Of a DNA stretch of 64,000 bases, positions 6,932 to 15,479 are shown piece by piece. The notes under the pieces are model-generated. The model did not search any database, was not told where the DNA came from, and saw nothing but the letters and a program-made list of their open reading frames with translations. The stretch is from SSSZ01 sp016790965 (GTDB lineage: Bacteria > Pseudomonadota > Gammaproteobacteria > Burkholderiales > Rhodocyclaceae). The first letter of the stretch is position 1; each line of letters begins with the position of its first letter. Both the position numbers and the translations under genes were made by a program. The stretch is from contig JAEUNZ010000008.1 in assembly GCA_016790965.1 (NCBI GenBank), positions 31,919-95,918 of the forward strand, written 5' to 3'.

Positions 6932-9900
6932 TCAGTGCCCATGACGGCCTCCCTCGGCGGCTTCGTCCTGACGGGCGCGTTCGAGCAGTTCCTCGTGGGT
7001 CCGGGCATGGGATTCCTTGATTTCGTCGAACATGGCTTCGGTACTGCGGGCTTCGGACAGTTTGCGGTCGGCGATGAGGCGGTAGAAGAGGGGGACGAAG
7101 AAGACGGCAAGGAAGGTGGCGGCCAGCATGCCGCCCATGACCCCGGTGCCCACCGCCTGGCGCGCCCCGGCGCCGGCGCCGTGGGAGATGGCCAGCGGCA
7201 GCACGCCGAGGATGAAGGCCAGGGAGGTCATCAGGATGGGGCGGAACCTGAGGCGTGCTGCCTCGATGGCCGCCGCCGCTGCGCTCATGCCTTCCTGGTG
7301 TTTGTAGATGGCGTATTCGACGATCAGGATGGCGTTCTTGGCGGCAAGCCCAAGGAGCGTCACCAGGCCGATCTGGAAATACACGTCGTTGCTCATGCCC
7401 CGCAGCCACACGGCGGCCAGTGCCCCGAAGGTGCCGAAGGGCAGGGCCAGCAGTACGGCCAGGGGCAGGGACCAGCGCTCGTACTGGGCGGCGAGGATGA
7501 GGAAGACCATGAGGGCGCCCAGGGCCAGGGCATAGCCCGAGGAGCCGCTGGATTTCTTCTCCTGGAAGGAAGCGCCGCCCCAGTCGTAGCTGAATTCCGG
7601 CGGCAGCGTTTCCCTGGCCGCCTTTTCCACGGCGGCGATGGCCTGACCGGACGATACTCCCGGGGCGCCGGCGCCGATGATCTTTACCGAGGGCAGGTTG
7701 TTGAAGCGCTCCAGGGTTTCCGGGCCGGTGGTCTGGCGGATCTGGGCCAGGGCCGAGAGGGGCACCATTTCGCCCCGCTCGGAGCGGATGTAGATGCCGC
7801 CCACGTCCTCAGGGCGGGAACGGAAGCCGGGTTCAGCCGACATCAGTACCTGCCAGGAACGGCCGTACTTGTTGAAGTCATTGACGTAATAGGTGCCCAA
7901 GGTGGCGGCCAGGGTGTCGAACAGGCTGTCGATGGGCACGCCCAGGGTCTTGGCCTTTTCCCGATCCAGGTCCACGTGGAGTTGGGGTACGTTGGAGCGC
8001 CACAGCGAGGACACCATGACGAAGTGCGGATCCTGCCGCAGCTTGCCGATCAGTTGCTCGCTCATGGCGGCGAGCTGGCCGGCGCCGCCCTCGCCTCGGT
8101 TTTGCAAATAGAACTCGAAGCCCCCGGCGGTGCCGAGGCCGAAGATGGCTGGTGGGTTAAAGGCCAGCACCAATGCTTCCTTGATGTGGGCAGTTTTCAT
8201 GAACACTTCGCCTACCAGGGCTTGGGCGGGGACATGGCGCTGGTCCCAGTGCTTCAGCACGACGAAGAAGGTGGCGGCGTTGTTCTTGAAGCTGCCGCCG
8301 ATGAAGTCAAAGCCGGTGAAGACGACAGTGCGATCGACGTTCGGGTTCTCGCGGATGATGGCATCCACCTGCTGCACGATGCGGTCGGTGCGTTCCAGCG
8401 AAGCGCCGTCGGGCAGATAGACGGCGGTGATGTAGAAGCCCTGGTCTTCTTCCGGGACGAGGCTGCCGGGGGTGAACTTCCACAGCCCTCCCGCCAGGGC
8501 GACCATGCCGCCGAAGAGGAGGAGGCCCAGGGCACCGCGGCGGATGAGCCAGGCCACGCCCGCCGTGTAGCGATTGGTGAAGCGGGCGAAGCCTCGGTTG
8601 AAGGCGGCGAAGAAGCGGTTTTCCGATTTGTGCTCGTGCTTCAGGATCAGGACACAGAGCGAGGGCGTGAGGGTCAGCGCAACGATGGCTGAAATGATCA
8701 CGGCGATGGAAAGGGTCACCGCGAATTGCCGGTACAGCTCGCCGGTGAGGCCGCCCAGGAAGGCGATGGGGACGAAGACTGCGCACAGTACCAAGGCAAT
8801 GGCGATGACCGGCGAAGTCACTTCCCGCATGGCTTGGACTGCCGCGGCATGGGCGGGGATGCCCTCTTCGTGCATGATGCGCTCGACGTTTTCCAGCACC
8901 ACGATGGCGTCGTCCACCACGATGCCGATGGCCAGCACCATGCCGAAGAGGGTCAGGGTGTTGATCGAGTAGCCCAGCATGAGGAGCCCTGCGAAGGTGC
9001 CGATGAGGGATACCGGCACGGCCAGGGTCGGGATCAGGGTCGCCCGCCAGTTCTGCAGGAAGACGTAGACCACCAGGAAAACCAGCACCATGGCCTCGGT
9101 CAGGGTCTTCAGCACCTCGCGGATGGAGACATGGACGAAATCCGTGGTGTCGTAGGGCACATCCACCGTGAGGCCGTCTGGGAAGCGGGTGGACAGCTCG
9201 TTCAGGGTCTTCTTGACGTCGGCGGCCACGTCCAGGGCATTGGCGCCCGGCTTCAGGAAGATGCCCACCAGGGTGGCCGGCTTGCCGCTCTGGCGGCCGA
9301 TGAAATCGTAATCCTTGGACCCCAACTCGACCCGGGCCAGGTCCTTCAGTTTCAAAAGGGAACCGTCCGGATTGGCGCGCACGACGATGTTCTCGAACTG
9401 CACCACGTCGGCCAGGCGACCCTGGGTGTTGATGGTCAGAGCCATCTCCTGGCCACTGGCCACCGGCGGCTGGCCGATGCGGCCCACGGCGTACTGGGCG
9501 TTCTGTTCGTTGATGGCACGCACCAGGTCGGCGGTGGTCAAGCGCAACTGGGCCAGACGGTCGGGCTTCACCCAGATGCGCATGGCGTAATCCTTGGCGC
9601 CGAAGATCTGCACGTTGGTGGTGCCGGGGATGCGCTTCAACACGTCCAGCACGTTCAGGGTCACGTAATTGCTGGTGTAGAGGTCGTCGTAGCGGCCGTC
9701 GGGGGAGGTGAAGGCCAGCACCTGCAGGAAGGAACTTGAATTCTTCTCCACCTGGATGCCCTGGCGGCGCACCTCCTGCGGCAGCCGCGCCTCGGCCTGC
9801 TTGACCCGGTTATTGACGTTGATCACCGCTTGGTCGATGTCGGTGCCGATGTCGAAGGTGATGTTGATTTCCACCCGGCCGTTGGAGGCGGAGGTGGAAT

Positions 9901-10138
9901 TCATGTAGGTCATGCCCTCGACGCCGTTGATCTGGGTTTCCAGGGTGGCGGCGACGGTCTTTTCCAGCACTTCGGCCGAGGCGCCGGGGTAGCTGGCTGC
10001 CACCAGCACCTGGGGCGGCGCGATTTCCGGATATTGGGCGATGGGCAGGCTGCGCATGGCCGCCAGACCGGCGATCACGATGAAGATCGAGATCACCATG
10101 GCGAAGATGGGCCGGTCGATGAAGAAGCGGGAGAACAT
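6932..10138 (-). CDS. RND (HAE1 family) multidrug efflux pump, inner-membrane subunit
   Basis: 1068 residues, the normal AcrB/MexB length, beginning MFSRFFIDRPIFAMV as in this family. It shows a first membrane helix, a large porter loop, a central helix block with LAIGIVVDDAIVVLENVER (the proton-relay motif), a second periplasmic loop, and a C-terminal helix block. It exports hydrophobic or amphipathic compounds using the proton gradient. Two bases separate it from the adaptor gene upstream. Closest in architecture to AcrB/MexB pumps; substrates cannot be read from sequence. Confidence 0.96.
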   Translation of the reverse strand: MFSRFFIDRPIFAMVISIFIVIAGLAAMRSLPIAQYPEIAPPQVLVAASYPGASAEVLEKTVAATLETQINGVEGMTYMNSTSASNGRVEINITFDIGTDIDQAVINVNNRVKQAEARLPQEVRRQGIQVEKNSSSFLQVLAFTSPDGRYDDLYTSNYVTLNVLDVLKRIPGTTNVQIFGAKDYAMRIWVKPDRLAQLRLTTADLVRAINEQNAQYAVGRIGQPPVASGQEMALTINTQGRLADVVQFENIVVRANPDGSLLKLKDLARVELGSKDYDFIGRQSGKPATLVGIFLKPGANALDVAADVKKTLNELSTRFPDGLTVDVPYDTTDFVHVSIREVLKTLTEAMVLVFLVVYVFLQNWRATLIPTLAVPVSLIGTFAGLLMLGYSINTLTLFGMVLAIGIVVDDAIVVLENVERIMHEEGIPAHAAAVQAMREVTSPVIAIALVLCAVFVPIAFLGGLTGELYRQFAVTLSIAVIISAIVALTLTPSLCVLILKHEHKSENRFFAAFNRGFARFTNRYTAGVAWLIRRGALGLLLFGGMVALAGGLWKFTPGSLVPEEDQGFYITAVYLPDGASLERTDRIVQQVDAIIRENPNVDRTVVFTGFDFIGGSFKNNAATFFVVLKHWDQRHVPAQALVGEVFMKTAHIKEALVLAFNPPAIFGLGTAGGFEFYLQNRGEGGAGQLAAMSEQLIGKLRQDPHFVMVSSLWRSNVPQLHVDLDREKAKTLGVPIDSLFDTLAATLGTYYVNDFNKYGRSWQVLMSAEPGFRSRPEDVGGIYIRSERGEMVPLSALAQIRQTTGPETLERFNNLPSVKIIGAGAPGVSSGQAIAAVEKAARETLPPEFSYDWGGASFQEKKSSGSSGYALALGALMVFLILAAQYERWSLPLAVLLALPFGTFGALAAVWLRGMSNDVYFQIGLVTLLGLAAKNAILIVEYAIYKHQEGMSAAAAAIEAARLRFRPILMTSLAFILGVLPLAISHGAGAGARQAVGTGVMGGMLAATFLAVFFVPLFYRLIADRKLSEARSTEAMFDEIKESHARTHEELLERARQDEAAEGGRHGH

Positions 10139-10140
10139 GG

Positions 10141-11373
10141 TCAGCCTCCGGCCTTGGCGCCGGGGGGCGCCTGCTCCCCGGCCGCAGCGGCGGCGGGTGC
10201 AGCGGCGGGCGTGGCCGCCTGGGTGTCTTTCAGCGGGGTCGGCTGGATCGGAGCACCCGGACCGAGCTTGAGCACGCCGTCGACGATTACCTTCTCGCCG
10301 GCCCCGAGGCCGCTGGTGACGACCACGTCGCCCCCCGTCCACTCGGCCACTTGCACCGGCTTCATGGCCGCCTTGCCGTCGGCTCCGGCCACAAAGACGA
10401 ACTTGCCCTGGGGGCCTTCCAGCACGGCCCGTTGGGGCACGCGGAAAGCGCCTTCGCGCACCGCGCCGGAGAGGCGCACCCGAACGAACTGGCCGGGCTT
10501 GAGCAGGCCTTCCGGGTTGGCGACCTCCGCGCGCATCTCGCTGGTACCTGTATCGCGGGAAACGCGCACGTCGCTGAAGTCGGTGAGACCGGTCTTGCCG
10601 TATTCGCTGCCGTCGGCCAGCTTGATCGTCACGGTGAAGCGCCCACCCTCGGGCCAGCGCAGGCGACCGGCATCCGCCTCCTGGCGCAGCTTGAGGCGCT
10701 CGTTGTCGGCCACCCCGAAAAGCACCTGCATGGGGTCGGTCTGGGAGACGGTGGTCAGGAGCACGTCGGGCCCTGAAACCAGCGAACCCTCGGACTTGAG
10801 GGATCGGCTGGCGATGCCGCTAATGGGCGATTCCACCCGGGTCCAGCCCAGGTTGAGGCGGGCCTCGGTCAGGCGGGCACGGGCAGCCTTGAGGTCGGCT
10901 GCTGCGATGGCGGCGCCGGAAGTGGCGTCGTCAAATTCCTTCTGGCTGATGGCCTTGGAGGCCAGCAGCGGCTCCAGACGCGCTGCGTCACGAGCCGTCT
11001 GGGCGGCCCGGGCTTCCGCCGCGGCCCCGTCGGCCTCGGCCCGGGCTACGGCGGCAGCGAAGGGGGCAGGGTCTATGGTGAACAGCGACTGGCCCGCCTT
11101 GACCCGGCCACCTTCCTGATAATTGCGCTTTTCCAGGATGCCGGTGACCCGGGCGCGGACCTCGACTTCCCGGGAGCCCAGGGTCTGGGCGGCGTATTCC
11201 AGGGTGACCGGCAGCGCTTCCGCCTGCACCGCCACCACGCTCACCGGGACGGGGCCACCAAAGCCGGCGTGGCCACCAGGGCCCCCTTCGCCGGGGCCGC
11301 AGGCGGACAGGGCCAGGACCAGGCCGGTGACGGCAAAGGGACGGACAAAGGCGGGATCGGGTCGGGGAAGCAT
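10141..11373 (-). CDS. RND efflux periplasmic adaptor (membrane fusion protein)
   Basis: 410 residues. Lipoprotein signal with lipobox LSAC; lipoyl half-motifs, an alpha-hairpin (about 100-175, ARAAQTARDAARLEPLLASKAIS), beta-barrel and membrane-proximal domains in AcrA/MexA order, and an Ala/Pro-rich C-terminal tail. It links the inner-membrane pump to the outer-membrane factor. First gene of the three-gene operon, controlled from the divergent promoter and operator at 11457-11485. Confidence 0.95.
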   Translation of the reverse strand: MLPRPDPAFVRPFAVTGLVLALSACGPGEGGPGGHAGFGGPVPVSVVAVQAEALPVTLEYAAQTLGSREVEVRARVTGILEKRNYQEGGRVKAGQSLFTIDPAPFAAAVARAEADGAAAEARAAQTARDAARLEPLLASKAISQKEFDDATSGAAIAAADLKAARARLTEARLNLGWTRVESPISGIASRSLKSEGSLVSGPDVLLTTVSQTDPMQVLFGVADNERLKLRQEADAGRLRWPEGGRFTVTIKLADGSEYGKTGLTDFSDVRVSRDTGTSEMRAEVANPEGLLKPGQFVRVRLSGAVREGAFRVPQRAVLEGPQGKFVFVAGADGKAAMKPVQVAEWTGGDVVVTSGLGAGEKVIVDGVLKLGPGAPIQPTPLKDTQAATPAAAPAAAAAGEQAPPGAKAGG

Positions 11374-11456
11374 GGATTTCTCCTGGAGCAGGAAGGAATG
11401 CGAGCCGGAATGAAGCGAGACTCAGGGGGATCGCAGAAGTTCGGCCGGCGCATCGA

Positions 11457-11485
11457 ATAATACATACATGCGTGCATGTATGTAA
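11457..11485 (-). promoter_or_regulatory. Efflux operon promoter overlapped by AcrR-type operator
   Basis: Inverted repeat at 11461-11484: arms TACATACATGC and GCATGTATGTA (11 bp each, perfect) around GT. The outer nine bases of each arm equal the known E. coli AcrR/AcrAB operator (TACATACAT...ATGTATGTA). On the minus strand -35 TTACAT (11485-11480) and -10 TATTAT (11462-11457) are 17 bp apart, so the operator fills the spacer, as expected for steric repression. The divergent repressor gene starts 48 bp away and is probably autoregulated. Confidence 0.85.
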
Positions 11486-11531
11486 AGTCTCGACTACAAT
11501 GGGGCCATTCACCGACCGGAGGAGACGGGTC

Positions 11532-12152
11532 ATGGTCAGAAAAACCAAGGAAGAAGCTCAGGAGACGCGCCACGCCATCCTGGACGCTGCCGAGGGGGTC
11601 TTCCAGGAACACGGCGTCAGTCGCACCTCCCTGGCCGAGGTCGCGGTGGCCGCGGGGGTGACGCGAGGCGCGATCTACTGGCACTTCAGGAACAAGGCCG
11701 ATCTGTTCGACGCCATGATCGAGCGGGTCTTCGATCCCCTGGAGGCGAAACTCGCGGAAGTTATGGACCGGGAGCGGGCTGACCCCCTCGACAATCTGCG
11801 CGACCTGTCGGTCTATTTCCTCGAGCAGGTCGCCCGGGAGCCCCGCTACGGGCGGGTGCTGGAAATCAGTTGGCACAAGTGCGAGTACGTGGGCGACATG
11901 GCCACCAGCCGCGACAATCATCTGGAGTGCGGCAACCGTTACCTCAACATCATCGAAGGCGCCCTCAAGGAGGCCATCGAGCGCGGGACGCTCTCGGCCC
12001 GCGTCGATCCCCGCCGCGCCGCGGTGGGCGTCATGGCGGTGGTGGACGGCCTGGTGGTGAATTGGACCCTGGACCCCACGCTCTTCCCCCTGGCCGAAAC
12101 CGGGGCGGCGGCGGTGGATACCTATATTGCCGGGCTGCGGGCGGTGCGTTGA
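11532..12152 (+). CDS. AcrR-type TetR-family repressor
   Basis: 206 residues. The N-terminal TetR helix-turn-helix (about 10-57: ILDAAEGVFQEHGVS, VTRGAIYWHFRNKADLF) matches the AcrR/TtgR/MtrR subgroup, followed by a ligand-binding domain with the subgroup's HKCEYV segment. Start taken at ATG 11532, with GGAGGAG upstream; the longer frame would run through the operator. Divergent from the efflux operon and surely its local repressor, released by pump substrates. Confidence 0.93.
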   Translation: MVRKTKEEAQETRHAILDAAEGVFQEHGVSRTSLAEVAVAAGVTRGAIYWHFRNKADLFDAMIERVFDPLEAKLAEVMDRERADPLDNLRDLSVYFLEQVAREPRYGRVLEISWHKCEYVGDMATSRDNHLECGNRYLNIIEGALKEAIERGTLSARVDPRRAAVGVMAVVDGLVVNWTLDPTLFPLAETGAAAVDTYIAGLRAVR

Positions 12153-12218
12153 TCCGGGCGGTATACTGCGCCCCTCGTTTCCGCCAAGCGGCGGTACGCA
12201 ATCTTCCGCGACTCTTCG

Positions 12219-14399
12219 ATGATCGAAAAGCACTTCGATATTTCTCTCATCGCCGGTATGGCCCTGAAAGAAAAGCAAATTCAGCAGAACTACCGGCCGA
12301 TCATCGGCGTACATAAGTGGTTTGCCCGTCGGCCGGGAACCTTGTTTCGCGGACTGCTGCTGTCCGAGTTTTCGGATCGGCCCTTGTCTCAAGCCTTTTT
12401 CAGCGCTAACGACTTTCCGGGAAAAAAAGTGGCCGACCCGTTCATGGGTGGGGGGACTCCGCTCATAGAGGCGAATCGGATCGGATGCGACGTATTTGGT
12501 TTTGACATCAACCCGATGTCGGCCTGGATCGTCAATGAGGAGATTTGCCATCTGGACCTGAGCGCCTACCGCGAAGCGGTGGCTGGGCTGCTCGGAGGGC
12601 TGGACGCGCAGATCGGCGATCTTTATCGGACAAACTGTCCCAGGTACGGAGATGTCGCCGTGCCTGTCAAGTATTTCCTTTGGGTGAAGGTTCTTGCCTG
12701 TGCCTCGTGCGCTGGGGACGTCGACCTTTTTCCCGGCTATCTCCTGGCGGACTCGACACGGCATCCCAAGAACGTATTGATTTGCCCCGATTGCGGCGAA
12801 CTCAATGAGGTGGCCGAACTTTCAGTGCCCGGACGATGTTCTTCCTGTGCAGCGGTTCTATGCCTCGATGGACCGGCAAAACGCAGCCGATGCCGTTGCA
12901 GACACTGTGGGCACCAGAACACCTATCCTGACGCAGCCCAAGGGATACCGAGGCACCGATTGTTTGCGATCGAGTATTTCAATCCGGCGCGCAAGAAAGA
13001 ACACCCGGGCCGCTTCTTCAAACGCCCGGACGCACAGGACCTGGCGCGGGCAGACCAGGCCTCGGCGTTGGGAAAGCTGGCGCCCTGGCAATTCATTCCC
13101 GATGACCTGATTCCCAGAGGTGACGAAACGAACCGCCTGCATCGGTGGGGTTACCGTGCATATCGGGATTTGTTCAACAGCCGGCAGCTTCTCGGGCTCG
13201 AACTCGGTGCCCGCAGCATTGCAGAGTGCTCCGATCAGCGGGTCAGACACGCCTTGGCCACAAATCTTTCTGATCTGCTTCGTTACCAGAATATGTTGTG
13301 TCGCTACGACACCATGGCACTCAAGTCCTTGGACGTTTTTTCTGTCCACGGGTTTCCCGTCGGTCTGGTCCAGTGCGAATCAAATCTCCTCGGGGTCGCC
13401 GGACTCCGCGGTGAGGCTGTGGGGTCAGGCGGTTGGAGGAACATTGCCGAAAAATATGCAAAGGCCAAGGGCTATTGCGACGCTCCGTTCGAGACGGTCA
13501 GTCGCGCCGGTCGCAAGCAAGTGATCTCGATTCCCGACGAGTGGATTGGGGAATCGCGGACGGGTTATCGGCAAAGAAAGGTCAGCATTCAATGCCTGAG
13601 TTCAGAGGAGGCGCGATTGCAGGCGAAAACGCTGGATGCGGTATTCACGGACCCGCCTTACTTCGGCAATGTCCAGTACGGGGAGCTGATGGATTTCTGC
13701 TATGTCTGGCTAAGGCGTCTGGTTGGCCATGATTTCGAGGAATTTCGCGGCCTCAGTGCTCGCAAGGCAGGCGAACTGACCGGTAATGAAACCCAGGGCC
13801 GAGGCCTGGCGTACTTTGCGGCTGGCCTGGGAGATATCTATCGCACCATGGCCGTGGCCCTCAAACCCGGAGCGCCCCTGGCGTTTACTTTCCACCATAA
13901 CCGGTTGGAGGCCTATTGGGCGGTCGGGGTCGCTATCCTTGATGCCGGACTGGTCTGCACCGCCGCGCTTCCGTGTCCTGCCGAAATGGGGGGGTCCATC
14001 CATATCCACGGAACGGATTCTTCCATTGTGGACACGGTATTTGTGTGCCGGTCGACGGGCGTGGTCAGCCGTCGTACCCTGGCCGAGGACGAGGGACACT
14101 TGGTCGAACTGGTTGCCAACGATCTTGAGAGGCTGAAGGAGGGTGGCGTAAAGCCCAGCCGCGGCGATATCCGCTGCATAGTTTTCGGTCACTTGACGCG
14201 GATGGGGATTTGGGCGCTGCGCGAAGCTTGGCAGCACGAATTGGAGCCCGCCCAGCGATTGGCAAGGTTCGCCAAAGCGCTGACTCCTTTCGGAGACCCA
14301 GATCGGATCGTCGAGCGTCTGCGTGGGGCAGAGCCACGGGAGTTCGAGCTTGCCCAGGAGAGGGTGCCGTATGGAGGCCTTGATGAAATTTCCTTTTGA
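12219..14399 (+). CDS. DUF1156/COG1743-type DNA methyltransferase with Zn-ribbons
   Basis: 726 residues. N-terminal DUF1156-like segment (KWFARRPG, 34-40), AdoMet motif I DPFMGGGT at 73-80 and FDINP at 95-99, then four CxxC pairs (161/164, 189/192, 207/210, 227/230) forming probable zinc ribbons, and catalytic motif DPPY at 478-481. The order motif I then DPPY suggests an exocyclic-amino (N6-adenine or N4-cytosine) DNA methylase. Local GC is visibly lower (about 50% in the first lines against about two thirds around it). It overlaps the following nuclease gene, which argues for a modification enzyme of a restriction-type pair. Target sequence unknown. Confidence 0.88.
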   Translation: MIEKHFDISLIAGMALKEKQIQQNYRPIIGVHKWFARRPGTLFRGLLLSEFSDRPLSQAFFSANDFPGKKVADPFMGGGTPLIEANRIGCDVFGFDINPMSAWIVNEEICHLDLSAYREAVAGLLGGLDAQIGDLYRTNCPRYGDVAVPVKYFLWVKVLACASCAGDVDLFPGYLLADSTRHPKNVLICPDCGELNEVAELSVPGRCSSCAAVLCLDGPAKRSRCRCRHCGHQNTYPDAAQGIPRHRLFAIEYFNPARKKEHPGRFFKRPDAQDLARADQASALGKLAPWQFIPDDLIPRGDETNRLHRWGYRAYRDLFNSRQLLGLELGARSIAECSDQRVRHALATNLSDLLRYQNMLCRYDTMALKSLDVFSVHGFPVGLVQCESNLLGVAGLRGEAVGSGGWRNIAEKYAKAKGYCDAPFETVSRAGRKQVISIPDEWIGESRTGYRQRKVSIQCLSSEEARLQAKTLDAVFTDPPYFGNVQYGELMDFCYVWLRRLVGHDFEEFRGLSARKAGELTGNETQGRGLAYFAAGLGDIYRTMAVALKPGAPLAFTFHHNRLEAYWAVGVAILDAGLVCTAALPCPAEMGGSIHIHGTDSSIVDTVFVCRSTGVVSRRTLAEDEGHLVELVANDLERLKEGGVKPSRGDIRCIVFGHLTRMGIWALREAWQHELEPAQRLARFAKALTPFGDPDRIVERLRGAEPREFELAQERVPYGGLDEISF

Positions 14400-15414
14400 T
14401 GCAACAGCGGCGGAAATTCATGCCGATCCTGACGCTTATGTCGATGCAGTTTTTGGTGCGCTTCACTCGGAATTCCTCACCCTGCCGAAAGGCGAGGGCT
14501 TTATCGGCTACCCGGTCTTTTTGGAGGGTTATGAAGCCCTTCGCCAGGTGACCAAAGGATTTCGGGAACTGGACGAGGCTGCCATCGTGGGTGTCGTCTG
14601 CGAGAGACCGGTGGTGCTGGTGGTGCTGCGCGCAATGCTCGGCTTTACGCCGCCGGAGTGGGCCTATGTGACGAGCCAGAGATGTGGCGTGACTGTCACC
14701 CAGGGGGCCGCCCGCACGCTCGACAGGAAGGCGAGGTTGGAGCCGCTCAAGCCCTGGATAAAGTTTGCCGGCTCAAGCAGAACCCGGTTGGCCGCCATGG
14801 TTGAGGCCGCCTGCCAACTCCTGGTCGAAGGCCCGGAGCAGGCTCCCGGACTCATCCATCGCCTCGATAAAGCGGACACTCAACAAGGTTTTGGCAGTGT
14901 TCGTCCCTTGGCCGAGCTTGGTGTTCCCTACGCGATGCTCCTCTACGAGCGTTTTCTGGGGCGCCCTTTCGCGGGGCATCGGGATAGCGTGTCAGAACTT
15001 GTTGGCGACGTAGTCGAGGCGGCCATCGAAGCGGTCCTTTCCCAGGCCGGCATCCCTTTCCGTAAAACCAAGCGTGCAGAGCGCATCAACGGTTTCGATC
15101 AGGCGCCCGACTTCGTCATCCCCGACGAATTCAGTCCGCAGGTCGTCATCGAGGCCAAGTTGTCTGAGGACGACGGTACGGCTCGCGACAAGGTGACGCG
15201 AGTACAGCACTTGTGCAGCCTGAGCATCGAGGGCTTGAGCCAAGGCCAGGCTCCCCGTTTCGAAGTCATCGCGTGTATTGCTGGGCGAGGGTTCAAGGTG
15301 CGCAGGGAAGACATGCGAAAGCTCATCCTTGCCACACAGGGCAAGGTTTTTACTCTTGACAATCTTGAACGCCTGGTCGCATGCACACGCCTTCGAGAAT
15401 TCAGAACACGCTGA
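14383..15414 (+). CDS. PD-(D/E)XK restriction endonuclease-like protein
   Basis: 343 residues. The C-terminal third has the nuclease core: E212 in a GDVVEAAIEAVL helix, PDF at 242-244 and EAK at 257-259 separated by a beta-hairpin (FSPQVVI), i.e. a canonical PD-(D/E)XK layout. The N-terminal 200 residues have no motif I know and could carry target recognition. I chose ATG 14383 (GGAGG at 14373-14377); ATG 14371 is an alternative. It overlaps the methyltransferase by 17 bp, so the two are translated together. Most likely the restriction partner. Lower GC than the flanks, consistent with transfer. Confidence 0.82.
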   Translation: MKFPFDATAAEIHADPDAYVDAVFGALHSEFLTLPKGEGFIGYPVFLEGYEALRQVTKGFRELDEAAIVGVVCERPVVLVVLRAMLGFTPPEWAYVTSQRCGVTVTQGAARTLDRKARLEPLKPWIKFAGSSRTRLAAMVEAACQLLVEGPEQAPGLIHRLDKADTQQGFGSVRPLAELGVPYAMLLYERFLGRPFAGHRDSVSELVGDVVEAAIEAVLSQAGIPFRKTKRAERINGFDQAPDFVIPDEFSPQVVIEAKLSEDDGTARDKVTRVQHLCSLSIEGLSQGQAPRFEVIACIAGRGFKVRREDMRKLILATQGKVFTLDNLERLVACTRLREFRTR

Positions 15415-15479
15415 CGCTTAGGAACACAGACGAGTTCCGTCCTTTACAGTCATCGCCGCAGTATTCTTTGGAGACTCCC

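Noticed and set aside
6935..8692. Long open frame antisense to the RND pump gene
   Set aside because: High-GC codon shadow: the opposite strand encodes an unmistakable HAE1 pump with correct length and motifs; the antisense product is Gly/His-rich with no domain.
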